From: Herbaspirillum sp. DW155
GTDB lineage: Bacteria; Pseudomonadota; Gammaproteobacteria; Burkholderiales; Burkholderiaceae_D
Assembly (NCBI RefSeq): GCF_037076565.1
Contig: NZ_AP029028.1
Location: forward strand, 2,852,001-2,916,000
Direction: 5' to 3'
DNA: 64,000 nucleotides
The translations under genes and the position numbers were made by a program. The notes beneath the pieces were generated by a model that did not search any database, was not told the origin of the DNA, and saw only the letters and a program-made list of their open reading frames with translations. This document shows positions 16,132 through 25,708 of this stretch, one piece after another. Numbering within the stretch: the stretch's first letter is position 1; every line of letters starts with the position of its first letter.

Positions 16132-17544
16132 TTACACCACAACGTCGCGCATGCCGCGGCGATGGGTCAGCTCCACCAGCCGCCGCAGTGCATGGACCAG
16201 CGCGAAGCGGCTGCGCGCGCGTCCCAGCGAGATGCGGATATGCGATGCCGGGCCACGCTGGAGCTGCGCCTCGCCGGCCTGAAAAGTGTCCTGTGACACC
16301 ACATGCAGACCGGCCTCCCTGGCCTTGAGCACGAAGTCCTGCCCCTTCCAGTGGGCCGGCAAGGCCTTCCAGACATGGATGCCGCCCGTGCCCGCCAGAC
16401 TTTCGTCACTCAACGTACGCAAGGCCAGCTCCTGGCGGGCCCAGGCTTCATCGCGAATAGCCCCGGCCAGCGTGGCGGCGGTGCCGTCGTGTATCCACTG
16501 GGTCGACAGTGCCGTCGTGAGCGGCGTGGACATCAGCACGAAGGAGCGCAAGGCCCCCAGTACTTCTTCCTGGCTGCGCCCTTGCGGGGTGAGCACATAG
16601 GCCGTGCGCAGCCCCGGCAACAGGCACTTGGCCAGCGTGGAGACGTAGAACACGTGCGCCGGCGCATAGTGGGCCAGCGGCTTGGGTGCGTGGGCGGCAA
16701 AGCGCCAGTAGGGATCATCCTCGATGATGCGCAGGTCCAGGCGCGTGGCTACCGAGGCGATCTCGGCGCGGCGCGTGGCGGGCATGGTGTGGGTGGACGG
16801 ATTCTGCAGCGTCGGGTTGAGGTAGACCAGCCGTGCGCCGTGCTTGCGCACGAGGGTTGTGAGCAGGTCCGGGCGCATGCCTTCGTGGTCTACGCCCACC
16901 GCCACCACGCGCCGCCTCAGCTGGGCGGCGGCCGCCAGCAGACCGGGATAGACCAGCGGCTCGGCCAGGATGGTCTCGCCCGGCCGGGTCTGCGACAGCA
17001 GCAACGCCGCCAGTGCCGCCTGCGCTCCCGGACAGGCCAGCACCCGGCTGTCGTCCACCGGCCCCAGCATCTCATGCAGCCACATCGCCCCGGCCGCCCG
17101 GTCGGCGCTGCTGCCACCGCCCAGGTGGTAGGTCATGAGCAGATCGACGTCGCTGTGCAGCAGTACCTGTGACACGCCCTGCCGAAGCAGGTCGTTCAGA
17201 TCGATGCCGTCAGGGGGCGGCGGGATGTTCATGGACAGATCGATCACCTGGCTCAGGTCCACCTTGGGCGCGGCCACGAAGGTGCCGGCCGCACCGCGCG
17301 CTTCCAGCAGATGGCGGCGGCGCGCCTCGCCGTAGGCGCGCGTGACCGTGGTCAGGTCGACCTGCAGGCGTTCGGCCAGCAGGCGCTGCGGCGGCAGGCG
17401 GTCACCGGGCTTGAGGCGCTCGTCGGCGATGGCCTGCTCCATGAAGCCGACGATCTGCAGGTAACGCGGACCGCCGCGGGCGGTGAAGCGGGCGATCCAG
17501 TTCAGGGAGGGGTCTGCAGCGTGCGGGGGTTCCGGTCTGGCCAT
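16132..17544 (-). CDS. MocR-family transcription regulator (GntR + aminotransferase-like)
   Basis: A 470-residue regulator. The N-terminal GntR winged helix (LQIVGFMEQAIADERLKPGD, then LAERLQVDLTTVTRAYGEA) is joined to a fold-type I aminotransferase-like domain. The PLP-lysine candidate is in VSTLAKCLLPGLRTAYV, and the PLP-contact aspartate/asparagine region is YLNPTLQNPS and IIEDDPYW. ATG 17544 has AGGA eight bases upstream; ATG 17577 is an alternative. A perfect inverted repeat upstream (17599-17629) suggests autoregulation. The regulated pathway is unknown. Confidence 0.88.
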   Translation of the reverse strand: MARPEPPHAADPSLNWIARFTARGGPRYLQIVGFMEQAIADERLKPGDRLPPQRLLAERLQVDLTTVTRAYGEARRRHLLEARGAAGTFVAAPKVDLSQVIDLSMNIPPPPDGIDLNDLLRQGVSQVLLHSDVDLLMTYHLGGGSSADRAAGAMWLHEMLGPVDDSRVLACPGAQAALAALLLSQTRPGETILAEPLVYPGLLAAAAQLRRRVVAVGVDHEGMRPDLLTTLVRKHGARLVYLNPTLQNPSTHTMPATRRAEIASVATRLDLRIIEDDPYWRFAAHAPKPLAHYAPAHVFYVSTLAKCLLPGLRTAYVLTPQGRSQEEVLGALRSFVLMSTPLTTALSTQWIHDGTAATLAGAIRDEAWARQELALRTLSDESLAGTGGIHVWKALPAHWKGQDFVLKAREAGLHVVSQDTFQAGEAQLQRGPASHIRISLGRARSRFALVHALRRLVELTHRRGMRDVVV

Positions 17545-17598
17545 GCGAAAGTCCTGGGGTGAAGGGTGCACCTGCATGTCTTGCAGGTGGGCCCGCTA

Positions 17599-17629
17599 GT
17601 ATGGATGCATGCCTAGGGAAAATCCATAC
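17599..17629. promoter_or_regulatory. candidate MocR operator GTATGGAT-N15-ATCCATAC
   Basis: A perfect 8-bp inverted repeat, 55 bases upstream of the preferred MocR start and between it and the GntR/FCD gene end. MocR/GntR proteins bind as dimers to such repeats and often control themselves. The rest of 17545-17763 shows nothing else convincing. Confidence 0.5.
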
Positions 17630-17763
17630 ATCCGCTCTTCCCCTTGTGCCAAGCTCGCCAGCCCGTCAATCACTCAGCCCGATACCGTGCGCATCCACTC
17701 CCGCGCATCTTCTCCTGCTGCGATGCGCATCGGCGCAGCCGGATCGATGGCAGCTCGCCAGCG

Positions 17764-18402
17764 CTAGGCCGCCACGAAACCGACCCGCTCCATCGTGCCG
17801 ATGTGCATGCTCAGCAACTGCACGGCGCGGTCGGTCTTCTTGTCGCGCAGGGCGTCGATGATGAGGCGGTGGTCGTGATCCGAGCGCGGTTGCCAGCCGC
17901 GCTTGAATCCGGTCGAGAAGAGATAGCGCGAATTGGTCAGCTGCAGTTGCTTCAAGACCGCCAGCAGGCGCGGCATGCCGCATTCGCTGGAGAGGATGTC
18001 ATGGAACAGGTTGTTGGCCGCATCCCACTCCACCAGTGAAGCCGCCTGGGCGCAGGCTTCCTGGGCCTCTTCCAGGCGCGCGATGTGCTCGGGTCCGAAC
18101 CTGCGCACGCTGTGGCGCAGGGCCAGGATCTCCAGCGAGCCGCGCATCTCGGCATTCTCCTTGACCGCAGCCCGGTCCACCTGGGTGACCCGCACGCCAC
18201 GACGAGGCAACGTCAGCACCAGTCCCTGTGCCTCCAGCTGACGAAAGGCCTCGCGCACCGGCACGTGGCTGGACTGGAATTCCTGCGCCACGTGATCCTG
18301 CCGCAGCGCCGTGCCACCTGCGATTTCGCCGCGAATGATGCGCGTGCGCAGCACCTCGGCAATGCGTTCGACGGTGCTCGGATGATCGGAATGGTGCGCC
18401 AT
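17764..18402 (-). CDS. GntR/FCD regulator, candidate BioR-type biotin regulator
   Basis: A 212-residue regulator. The GntR winged helix (VERIAEVLRTRIIRGEIAGG, then VPVREAFRQLEAQGLV) is followed by an FCD effector domain (about 75-205). That domain has metal-ligand-type histidines in NNLFHDILSS, DHDHRLI and LSMHIGTME. It is divergent from bioB, and five bases before its own start lies TTATAGATAA, which fits the TTATMKATAA signal described for BioR, the GntR-family biotin regulator of alphaproteobacteria. BioR identity is inference from family, location and box. If right, biotin (or BirA product) status would control both this gene and the bio operon. Confidence 0.85.
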   Translation of the reverse strand: MAHHSDHPSTVERIAEVLRTRIIRGEIAGGTALRQDHVAQEFQSSHVPVREAFRQLEAQGLVLTLPRRGVRVTQVDRAAVKENAEMRGSLEILALRHSVRRFGPEHIARLEEAQEACAQAASLVEWDAANNLFHDILSSECGMPRLLAVLKQLQLTNSRYLFSTGFKRGWQPRSDHDHRLIIDALRDKKTDRAVQLLSMHIGTMERVGFVAA

Positions 18403-18406
18403 GTTT

Positions 18407-18421
18407 TTATAGATAATCTAT
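18407..18421. promoter_or_regulatory. BioR-like box overlapping ATAGAT-A-ATCTAT palindrome
   Basis: TTATAGATAA (18407-18416) exactly fits the published BioR consensus TTATMKATAA. It overlaps a second perfect inverted repeat, ATAGAT/ATCTAT (18409-18421). It lies between the GntR/FCD gene and bioB, 5 bases from the former and about 95 from the latter. Only one box was seen. Confidence 0.6.
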
Positions 18422-18432
18422 GAAAAAAGAAA

Positions 18433-18462
18433 TTGTTATACGAATTTGAGCGAAGTTAGAAT
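18433..18462 (+). promoter_or_regulatory. possible sigma-70 promoter for bioB
   Basis: TTGTTA (18433-18438) and TAGAAT (18457-18462) with an 18-base spacer, about 50 bases before ATG 18513. The BioR-like box lies just upstream of the -35. Judged by eye only. Confidence 0.35.
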
Positions 18463-18512
18463 CCGCCGAAGCTGAATTCTAAGCCTTTTACTTCACCAAC
18501 CGGATTTTATCG

Positions 18513-19523
18513 ATGCGCCAGTGCCCCCCGCCCTCCGCTGCAGCCCCCAGCGCTCCCCTGCATTTCCACCGCCCCCTGGCGGCCGTCGACAGCAGCGCCG
18601 TCGAGCAATTGTTTGCGCTGCCCTTCCTCGATCTGCTGTATCGCGCGCAGACCGTGCATCGTGCGCATCACCGCGCCAACGAGGTCCAGCTCTCCAGCCT
18701 GTTGTCGATCAAGACCGGTGGCTGCGCCGAAGACTGCAGCTACTGCTCGCAATCGGCCCATCACAAGGACGCGGGCGTGCCGGCCGGCAAGCTGATGGAG
18801 GTGGACGACGTGGTGCAGGCTGCCCGGGCCGCCCGCGCGCAGGGCGCCACGCGCTTTTGCATGGGTGCGGCCTGGCGCAATCCCAAGGAGCGCGACATGG
18901 CCGCCCTCACCGACATGGTTCAGCAGGTGCGCGCGCTGGGGCTGGAAACCTGCATGACCCTGGGCATGCTGGAACAGGCCCAGGCCGAAGCCCTCAAGCA
19001 GGCCGGGCTGGACTACTACAACCACAACCTCGATACCGCGCCCGATTTCTATGACAAGGTGATCTCCACCCGCAGCTATCAGGATCGCCTGGACACCCTG
19101 CAACGGGTGCAGGAAGCGGGCCTGAACGTGTGCTGCGGCGGCATCATCGGCATGGGCGAGACACGCGCCCAGCGCGCCGGACTGATCGCGCAACTGGCCA
19201 GCCTGCCGGTGCCGCCGCAATCGGTGCCGATCAATCATCTGGTGCCGATTGCCGGCACCCCCTTGCAGGATGCCGCGCCGCTGGACGAATTCGAATTCGT
19301 GCGGACCGTGGCCGTGGCCCGCATCGCCTTGCCACACGCGGTGATCCGCCTGTCGGCCGGGCGCGAGAGCATGAGCGAAGCGACCCAGGCGCTGTGTTTT
19401 GCGGCCGGTGCCAATTCCATCTTCCTGGGGGCCAAGCTGCTGACCACGGCCAATGCGCCGGTCTCGGCCGACCTCGATCTGCTGCAGCGCCTGGGCCTGC
19501 AAGCGGCAGCGGCTACGGCCTGA
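18513..19523 (+). CDS. bioB: biotin synthase
   Basis: A 336-residue radical SAM enzyme inserting sulfur into dethiobiotin, the last step of biotin synthesis. The [4Fe-4S] motif is CAEDCSYC (CxxxCxxC) near residue 70. Later features ([37 protein letters not shown]) are all classic BioB. Length is normal. It heads the operon; the next gene starts in its stop codon (TGATG). Confidence 0.97.
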   Translation: MRQCPPPSAAAPSAPLHFHRPLAAVDSSAVEQLFALPFLDLLYRAQTVHRAHHRANEVQLSSLLSIKTGGCAEDCSYCSQSAHHKDAGVPAGKLMEVDDVVQAARAARAQGATRFCMGAAWRNPKERDMAALTDMVQQVRALGLETCMTLGMLEQAQAEALKQAGLDYYNHNLDTAPDFYDKVISTRSYQDRLDTLQRVQEAGLNVCCGGIIGMGETRAQRAGLIAQLASLPVPPQSVPINHLVPIAGTPLQDAAPLDEFEFVRTVAVARIALPHAVIRLSAGRESMSEATQALCFAAGANSIFLGAKLLTTANAPVSADLDLLQRLGLQAAAATA

Positions 19524-20680
19524 TGCGCGTGCAATGGAGCCGCGCGCATTGCGGCGGTGCGTGGGTCATCAGCGGCTACGATGAAGTGGCGTTCGCGCTG
19601 CGCGATCCGCGCTTCACGGTGCGGCGGGCGGCGCGCTGGATCAACAGCGGGCTGGGCGAGACCGCCGCAGACGACGATGCGCGCCGCTTCAAGCGCCTGT
19701 TCTCGCGTTCGCTCCTGTTCCTCGACGGCCGTGCGCACCGGCGCTTGCGCGGCGTACTCAATCCGGGCTTGAAGCCCGCCGACCTGCAGGCGCAGCATGC
19801 CGGCATCACCAGCATCGCGCACCTGCTGATCGACGCCATCATGGCCGATCCGCAGGCCGCGGGCGGCTTCGATTTCATCAGCCGCTTCGCGCGGCCGCTG
19901 CCCGCGCTGGTGATAGCGCAACTGATGGGATTGCCGGGACGCGTGCCGGCACAGTTCATCGACTGGGCAGCTGATCTGGCGGCCTTCATCGGCAGCCCGA
20001 CACCGGACGCAGCGCAGACCAGGGCCGCGCAGCTGGCCATGGACAGCCTGTGCGACTTCTTTGCGCAGACGCTGGCGCAGCCGGCGGAGCTTCCTGCCGG
20101 AAGCCTCATGCATGGGCTGCTGGAGGCCCACGCCGAAGGCCGGTTGAATCGCGTCGAACTGCTGGCGCAATGCGCCACCCTGCTCTTCGCCGGTTACGAA
20201 ACCACCCGCAACCTGCTGGGCAATGGCTTGCTGGCCTTGCTGCGCCATCCGCAGCAATGGGCTGCACTGAAGGCGCAACAAGGCCAGACCGGCGCCCTGC
20301 GCCTGGCCGTGCGGGAGATGCTGCGCCATGACAGTCCGGTGCAGTACACCGGGCGGCGCCTGCTGCAGGACGTTCCGCTGGCCGGCCAAACCTTGCGGCG
20401 CGGCCAGCTGGCGATCCTGCATATCGGCCAGGCCAATCACGATGCGAGGCGCTTCCGTGATCCGCAACGCTTCGATATCGGGCGCGACGAAGGCATGCAC
20501 CTGTCCTTTGGCCAGGGCCCGCACGCCTGCCTCGGCGCGGCCCTGACGCAACTGGAAGCCGAGATCGCCTTCACCGCGCTGATGCAGCGGCTGCCCACCC
20601 TCACCCTCGGCGAGCAAGCCCCGGTCTGGCAAGACAATGCCGCCTATCGCGCGCTCGCCAGCTTGTCTGTTTTTTTCTGA
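19523..20680 (+). CDS. cytochrome P450 in the biotin operon, BioI-like role
   Basis: A 385-residue P450. Motifs: I-helix AGYETT, ExxR in REMLRHDSPVQ, and the heme loop FGQGPHACLG with the cysteine ligand. It is locked between bioB and bioF by a 1-base overlap and a 10-base gap. Bacillus BioI is a P450 that cleaves acyl-ACP to pimeloyl-ACP, so a pimelate-supplying role is the natural inference. No bioC/bioH lies in this cluster. The protein begins only about a dozen residues before the conserved WVISGYDEV segment, shorter than usual P450s. The frame stays open upstream inside bioB, so an earlier start cannot be excluded. Confidence 0.9.
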   Translation: MRVQWSRAHCGGAWVISGYDEVAFALRDPRFTVRRAARWINSGLGETAADDDARRFKRLFSRSLLFLDGRAHRRLRGVLNPGLKPADLQAQHAGITSIAHLLIDAIMADPQAAGGFDFISRFARPLPALVIAQLMGLPGRVPAQFIDWAADLAAFIGSPTPDAAQTRAAQLAMDSLCDFFAQTLAQPAELPAGSLMHGLLEAHAEGRLNRVELLAQCATLLFAGYETTRNLLGNGLLALLRHPQQWAALKAQQGQTGALRLAVREMLRHDSPVQYTGRRLLQDVPLAGQTLRRGQLAILHIGQANHDARRFRDPQRFDIGRDEGMHLSFGQGPHACLGAALTQLEAEIAFTALMQRLPTLTLGEQAPVWQDNAAYRALASLSVFF

Positions 20681-20690
20681 AAGCATCTCC

Positions 20691-21851
20691 ATGCAAGATT
20701 TCACCACTGAGCTGGCCGTCCTCGCCAGCCAGAGCCTGCTGCGCACACGGCGCGTGGTCGACGGTCCGCAAGGGCCGCTGCTGCAGGTGGAGGGACGCGA
20801 TGAACTGTCCTTCTGCAGCAATGATTACCTTGGCCTCGCCAATCATCCGGCCATCGTCGGCGCGGCCACCACGGCCTTGCAGCGCTATGGAATGGGCGCC
20901 TCGGCCTCACCCCTGATCAGCGGCCACAGTGCCGCCCATGAGACGCTGGAAGCCGGGCTGGCCGCCTTCGTCGGAATGCCCGCCGCGCTGGTATTCGGCA
21001 ATGGCTACATGGCCAACCTCGGGGTTGCCGGGGCGCTGGTGGGCAGCGGCGATACCGTCATCGTGGACCGCCTGGCCCACGCCTCGCTGATCGATGGGGC
21101 GCGCTTGTCCGGAGCCAGCCTGAAGGTGTTTCCACACAACGACGTACAGCGGCTGGAACAGGTGCTGGCCCGTTGCAAGAGCGGGCGCAAGCTGGTGGTC
21201 ACCGATGCCGTCTTCAGCATGGATGGCGACCTGGCGCCACTGGCCGAACTGGCGGCGGTCTGCGCCCGGCATGAAGCCTGGCTGCTGGTGGACGATGCCC
21301 ACGGCCTGGGCGTGCTCGGTCCGCAAGGGCGCGGCAGCCTGGCGCTGGCCGGGGTGAGCGGGCCGCACGTGCTCTGCATGGGCACGCTGGGCAAGGCAGC
21401 GGGCGTGGCGGGTGCCTTCGTGGCGGGTGCGGCCGGTGTCGTTGCATGGATCATGCAGCGCGCCCGTACCTACATGTTCAGCACCGCCCATCCGCCTGCA
21501 CTGGCGGCCGCGACCTCGGCCAGCCTGACCCTGATCGCACGCGAAGACTGGCGGCGCGAACGGCTGCAAGAACTGAGCGCTCAACTGCGCACCGGGCTGG
21601 CCGGCCTGCCCTGGACCCTGCTGCCCTCCAGCACCGCCATTCAACCCCTGATCGTGGGAGAGAACGCCGCCGCACGCGCCCTGGCGGCCGCGCTGCGCGC
21701 GCAGGGAATCTGGGTGCCGGCGATCTGCCCGCCCACCGTGCCCAAGGGGACGGCGCGGCTGCGCATCAGCCTGTCGGCCCTGCATAGCGGAGATGATGTG
21801 GCGCGACTGGTGGATGCCCTGACGGCACTTGCCTCCGGAGCACAAGCATGA
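20691..21851 (+). CDS. bioF: 8-amino-7-oxononanoate synthase
   Basis: A 386-residue PLP enzyme condensing pimeloyl thioester with alanine. Features: FCSNDYLGLANHP, GMGASASPLISGH, the aspartate in LLVDDAHGLGVLG, and the PLP lysine in MGTLGKAAGVAGAF. ATG 20691 follows the P450 stop by 10 bases. Its stop overlaps the bioA start (ATGA). Length normal. Confidence 0.96.
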   Translation: MQDFTTELAVLASQSLLRTRRVVDGPQGPLLQVEGRDELSFCSNDYLGLANHPAIVGAATTALQRYGMGASASPLISGHSAAHETLEAGLAAFVGMPAALVFGNGYMANLGVAGALVGSGDTVIVDRLAHASLIDGARLSGASLKVFPHNDVQRLEQVLARCKSGRKLVVTDAVFSMDGDLAPLAELAAVCARHEAWLLVDDAHGLGVLGPQGRGSLALAGVSGPHVLCMGTLGKAAGVAGAFVAGAAGVVAWIMQRARTYMFSTAHPPALAAATSASLTLIAREDWRRERLQELSAQLRTGLAGLPWTLLPSSTAIQPLIVGENAAARALAAALRAQGIWVPAICPPTVPKGTARLRISLSALHSGDDVARLVDALTALASGAQA

Positions 21852-23203
21852 CAGGCAGGAACAGCGCAAGCACACTCGCCGCCCGCAGCCTGCGCAGCGT
21901 CTGGCATCCCTGCACGCAGATGCGGCAGCACGAACAGGCGCCGCCCATCGCGCTGGCCCGCGCCCACGGCCCCTGGCTCTTCGATACCGGGGGACGGCGC
22001 TACCTCGACGCCATCAGCTCATGGTGGGTCAATCTGTTTGGACACACCAACGCGCGCATCAATGCCGCCCTGATCGACCAGCTGGGCCAGTTGGAACACG
22101 CGATGCTGGCGGGTTTCACCCATGAGCCGGTGGTACAGCTTTCCGAACGGCTGGCCGCGCTGACGGACCATGCGCTGGGACATTGTTTCTACGCCTCCGA
22201 TGGTGCCTCGGCGGTGGAGATCGCGCTGAAAATGAGCGTGCATGCCTGGCGCAACGCCGGGCACAGCGGCAAGAACGAATTCATCTGCATGGCCGGCGGC
22301 TATCACGGCGAAACCGTGGGCGCGCTGGGCGTGACCGACACGCCCTTGTTCCGAAGCGCCTATGAAGCGCTGCTGCGTCCGGCCCATATCGCCGCCTCGC
22401 CCGATGCGCGCAGGGCCGGCCCCGGTGAAAGTGCGGCCGACGTCAGCCGCCGCGCACTGGCTGACGTGGAACGGCTGCTGCAACAACGCGCCGGACACAT
22501 CGCCGCCGTGATCGTCGAACCGCTGGTGCAATGCGCAGCCGGCATGGCCATGCACGATCCCGCGTATGTGCGCGGGCTGCGCGCACTGTGCGATGCCTAT
22601 GGCGCGCATCTGATCGCCGACGAGATCGCCGTCGGCTGCGGACGCACCGGCAGCTTCTTCGCCTCTCAGGAGGCTGGCGTCTGGCCGGACCTGCTGTGCC
22701 TGTCCAAGGGCATCAGCGGCGGCTATCTGCCGCTGTCGCTGGTGATGGCCAGCGATGCGATCTATGAGGCCTTCTACGATGACGATGTGCGGCGCGGCTT
22801 CCTGCATTCGCACTCCTACACCGGCAATGCACTGGCGTGCCGCGCGGCCCTGGCCACGCTCGACATCTTCGAACAGGAACAGGTGCTGGAACGCAACCGC
22901 CAGTTTGCGCCGGTGCTGGCAGAAGCCCTGCAGCCGCTGGCGGACGATGCACGCGTACGGCACGTGCGCCAGCGCGGGATGATCTGGGCCTGTGATGCGC
23001 TCATCGCGGATGCGGCCACGGCAGCAGGTTTCTCGCGGCGGCTGGCCGAGGAGGCGGCGCGGCGCGAACTGCTGGTGCGCCCCATCGGCACTGCGCTCTA
23101 TGTGATGCCGCCCTACATCCTCGATGCGCAACAGGCGCAGTGGCTGGGGCAGCGCCTGCATACCGCCTTCGAGGCGGCCATGGATGGAAAGGAGAAGGCA
23201 TGA
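21848..23203 (+). CDS. bioA: adenosylmethionine--8-amino-7-oxononanoate aminotransferase
   Basis: A 451-residue class III aminotransferase making 7,8-diaminopelargonate. Features: SVWHPCTQMRQHEQAPPI and AISSWWVNLFGHTN at the N-terminus, FYASDGASAVEIALKM, LIADEIAVGCGRTG, and the PLP lysine in LCLSKGISGGYLPLS. It overlaps bioF and bioD by 4 bases each, so translation is coupled. Confidence 0.96.
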   Translation: MTGRNSASTLAARSLRSVWHPCTQMRQHEQAPPIALARAHGPWLFDTGGRRYLDAISSWWVNLFGHTNARINAALIDQLGQLEHAMLAGFTHEPVVQLSERLAALTDHALGHCFYASDGASAVEIALKMSVHAWRNAGHSGKNEFICMAGGYHGETVGALGVTDTPLFRSAYEALLRPAHIAASPDARRAGPGESAADVSRRALADVERLLQQRAGHIAAVIVEPLVQCAAGMAMHDPAYVRGLRALCDAYGAHLIADEIAVGCGRTGSFFASQEAGVWPDLLCLSKGISGGYLPLSLVMASDAIYEAFYDDDVRRGFLHSHSYTGNALACRAALATLDIFEQEQVLERNRQFAPVLAEALQPLADDARVRHVRQRGMIWACDALIADAATAAGFSRRLAEEAARRELLVRPIGTALYVMPPYILDAQQAQWLGQRLHTAFEAAMDGKEKA

Positions 23204-23889
23204 ACGGCCGCAGTGTGTTCGTCACCGGCACCGATACCGGCGTGGGCAAGACGCGGGTGGCCTGCGCGCTGATCCATCTGCACGCGGCGCAGGGCTTGCG
23301 CGTGGGCGGCATGAAGCCGGTGGCGTCCGGGGCCTTCCTGCAGGATGGCGTGTGGTGCAACGAGGATGTGCAAGCCTTGCAGGCCGCTGCCAACGTCGCC
23401 TTGCCGGGGCCTCTGGTCAACCCCTACCTGCTGCGGCAGGCCACCGCACCGCACATTGCGGCGGCGGCCGAAGGCGTCACCATCGCGCTGGACCATCTGG
23501 TGCAGTGTCATGCGCAATTGCGCTGGGCCTGTGATGTCCTGATCGTGGAAGGTGCGGGGGGCTTCATGGTGCCGCTGGATGCGGATCACAACAGCGATGA
23601 CCTGATGGTGCGGCTGGGCTTGCCGGTGGTGCTGGTGGTGGGCATCCGCCTGGGCTGCATCAACCACGCCCTGCTGAGCGAACGGGCGATCCGCGCGCGC
23701 GGCTTGCGTCTGGCGGGTTGGGTCGCCAACCACATCGATGCGGCAGAAGATGAAGCCATCGCCATGGTGGCCAGCCTGGCGCTGCGGCTGCAGGCGCCGC
23801 TGCTGGGCCGTCTGCCATGGGCACCCGGGATGACGACAGCCGAGGCAGCCGCTTGCCTGGCCTGGCCCGCAGAGGATGGCCTCGCGTGA
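23200..23889 (+). CDS. bioD: dethiobiotin synthetase
   Basis: A 229-residue ATP-dependent enzyme closing the ureido ring of dethiobiotin. P-loop GTDTGVGKT near residue 10, the KPVASG segment, and VEGAGGFMVPL. It is the last gene of bioB-P450-bioF-bioA-bioD; ATG 23200 overlaps the bioA stop. A converging kinase gene ends 18 bases on, with no clear terminator between. Confidence 0.95.
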   Translation: MNGRSVFVTGTDTGVGKTRVACALIHLHAAQGLRVGGMKPVASGAFLQDGVWCNEDVQALQAAANVALPGPLVNPYLLRQATAPHIAAAAEGVTIALDHLVQCHAQLRWACDVLIVEGAGGFMVPLDADHNSDDLMVRLGLPVVLVVGIRLGCINHALLSERAIRARGLRLAGWVANHIDAAEDEAIAMVASLALRLQAPLLGRLPWAPGMTTAEAAACLAWPAEDGLA

Positions 23890-23907
23890 GGAGACGGGTG
23901 ATGGTCT

Positions 23908-25548
23908 TCAGCTCACGCCCGTGGCACCGTCAAGGACGATGCGCACCTTGCGGGCCAGTTCATCGTGACGGTAAGGCTTGTCGATGACGGCAAACTCGCC
24001 ATCGGCGCCGTGCCGCTCGATCGACTCGCTGGCGTAACCGGTGGTCAGCAGGACTTTCACTGCGGGCAGCAGACGCCGCGCCTCGCGTGCCAGTACCACG
24101 CCGTTCATGTTGCCCGGCATGATCAGGTCGGTAAAGAGCAGATCCACCGGCGGATCGGAGCGCAGCACCTGCAGGGCCTGCGCCGGTGAATTGACCATGG
24201 TCACGCGGTAGCCCAGGCTTTCCAGCATGGCCTGGGCCAGCTCGGCGACTTCGATGCGGTCGTCCACCACCAGGATGTGTTCATGTCCGCCCTGGCTGTG
24301 CGTGCGGTTGTCATACTCGACGCCACCACCCACCTGGTCTTGCGTGGCCGGGAAGTAGATCGAGACGGTGGTGCCGCGTTGCAGGCCCGAAGAAATCCTT
24401 ACCGATCCCCCGGACTGCTTGACGAAACCGTACACCATCGACAGGCCCAGGCCGGTGCCCTTGCCCTCATCCTTGGTGGTGAAGAAGGGATCCATCACGC
24501 GCGGGAGGATGTCGGGCGGGATGCCCGGACCGTTGTCCGTCACCGCGATGCATACATACAGACCCGGCTTGACGCCCAGTTCGATGGCCCGTTCGTCGGA
24601 GCTGAGGTCTTCATTGCTTGTATGGATGCGTACCATTCCCTTGCCGGACATCGCATCGCGCGCGTTGATGAGCACGTTGAGCAAGGCCACTTCCATCTGG
24701 GTGGGATCGAGGCGGCAATTCCACAGGCCCGGTGCCAGAGAGGTCTGCACTTCGATGTCGCCGCCGAGGGTACGCTGCACCAGATCGGTAAATCCTTCGG
24801 TGAGCGAATTGAGATTGATGGTGCGCCCCTCCAGCCGCTGCTTGCGGGCGAAGGCCAGCAGTTGCTGGGTCAGCATGGCGGCCTTGCCGGAGGCCTTGCG
24901 GATGCTGTCGGCACTGCGTGCCACGCGCTCCAGGTCGGGCACGTCGCTGCGCAGGGCCAGGTTGATGATGTCGAGGTAGCCGCTGATGACCTGCAACAGG
25001 TTATTGAAGTCGTGGGCGATGCCGCCGGTCAGCTGGCCCAGCGCTTCCATCTTGCGCGCCTGGCCCAGCGCCTGTTCGGCATCGCGGCGGCGGCTGATGT
25101 CCAGTTGCGAGCTGAAGAAATATTTGAGTTCGCCGCGCTGGTCGTAGATCGGCGCCAGGAACAGCGCATTCCAGAACGTCGAACCGTTCTTGCGATAGTT
25201 CAGCAGTTCGGTGGCGATCTCGCGCCGTTCCGCGATGGCCTGGCGCACCTGCGCCACCACTGCGCGGTCGGTTTCCGGCCCCTGGAGAAAGCGGCAGTTC
25301 TTGCCGACCACCTCGGCACGGCTGTAGCCGGTCATGTTGATGAAGGCATTGTTGACGAAGATGATGGGGTTGTCCGGCTGCTTGGGATCGGACACGACCA
25401 TCGGCATGCGCGTCATTTCGACGGCGGCAAAGAAGATATCGTTGGCGTCATCGCCTACCGAGACCTTGGCGTGGTCATTGCGCATTCCCGCATCGTTGAA
25501 GTCGTCGGCAGGCCAATGCACCGTGGGGTGCCTGGCGATATTGGGCAT
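23908..25548 (-). CDS. LOV-domain hybrid histidine kinase (blue-light sensor)
   Basis: A 546-residue cytoplasmic sensor. The PAS/LOV domain (about 40-150) has the flavin-adduct cysteine in [13 protein letters not shown] and the family's [16 protein letters not shown] HisKA H-box ([19 protein letters not shown]) is near residue 180, and a HATPase domain follows ([35 protein letters not shown]). A C-terminal receiver (about 420-540) has the aspartate in [11 protein letters not shown]. No output gene adjoins, so the partner is unknown. It converges on bioD. The LOV call rests on the NCRFLQ motif, which is strong. Confidence 0.92.
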   Translation of the reverse strand: MPNIARHPTVHWPADDFNDAGMRNDHAKVSVGDDANDIFFAAVEMTRMPMVVSDPKQPDNPIIFVNNAFINMTGYSRAEVVGKNCRFLQGPETDRAVVAQVRQAIAERREIATELLNYRKNGSTFWNALFLAPIYDQRGELKYFFSSQLDISRRRDAEQALGQARKMEALGQLTGGIAHDFNNLLQVISGYLDIINLALRSDVPDLERVARSADSIRKASGKAAMLTQQLLAFARKQRLEGRTINLNSLTEGFTDLVQRTLGGDIEVQTSLAPGLWNCRLDPTQMEVALLNVLINARDAMSGKGMVRIHTSNEDLSSDERAIELGVKPGLYVCIAVTDNGPGIPPDILPRVMDPFFTTKDEGKGTGLGLSMVYGFVKQSGGSVRISSGLQRGTTVSIYFPATQDQVGGGVEYDNRTHSQGGHEHILVVDDRIEVAELAQAMLESLGYRVTMVNSPAQALQVLRSDPPVDLLFTDLIMPGNMNGVVLAREARRLLPAVKVLLTTGYASESIERHGADGEFAVIDKPYRHDELARKVRIVLDGATGVS

Positions 25549-25708
25549 TGTGTTTTTCTCCGGTTGGCTGGGCTCGGTTGCAGTGAGGCAACAGGAAGCG
25601 AGCTGCTTTCAGGAGTTTTGACACGGAGGCACTCATCGGTTCCCCGCGATTTGCAACAAGCATGCGCATGTCTTGTTACATCTGAACGCGATGTCCATAC
25701 AAGGCCTG

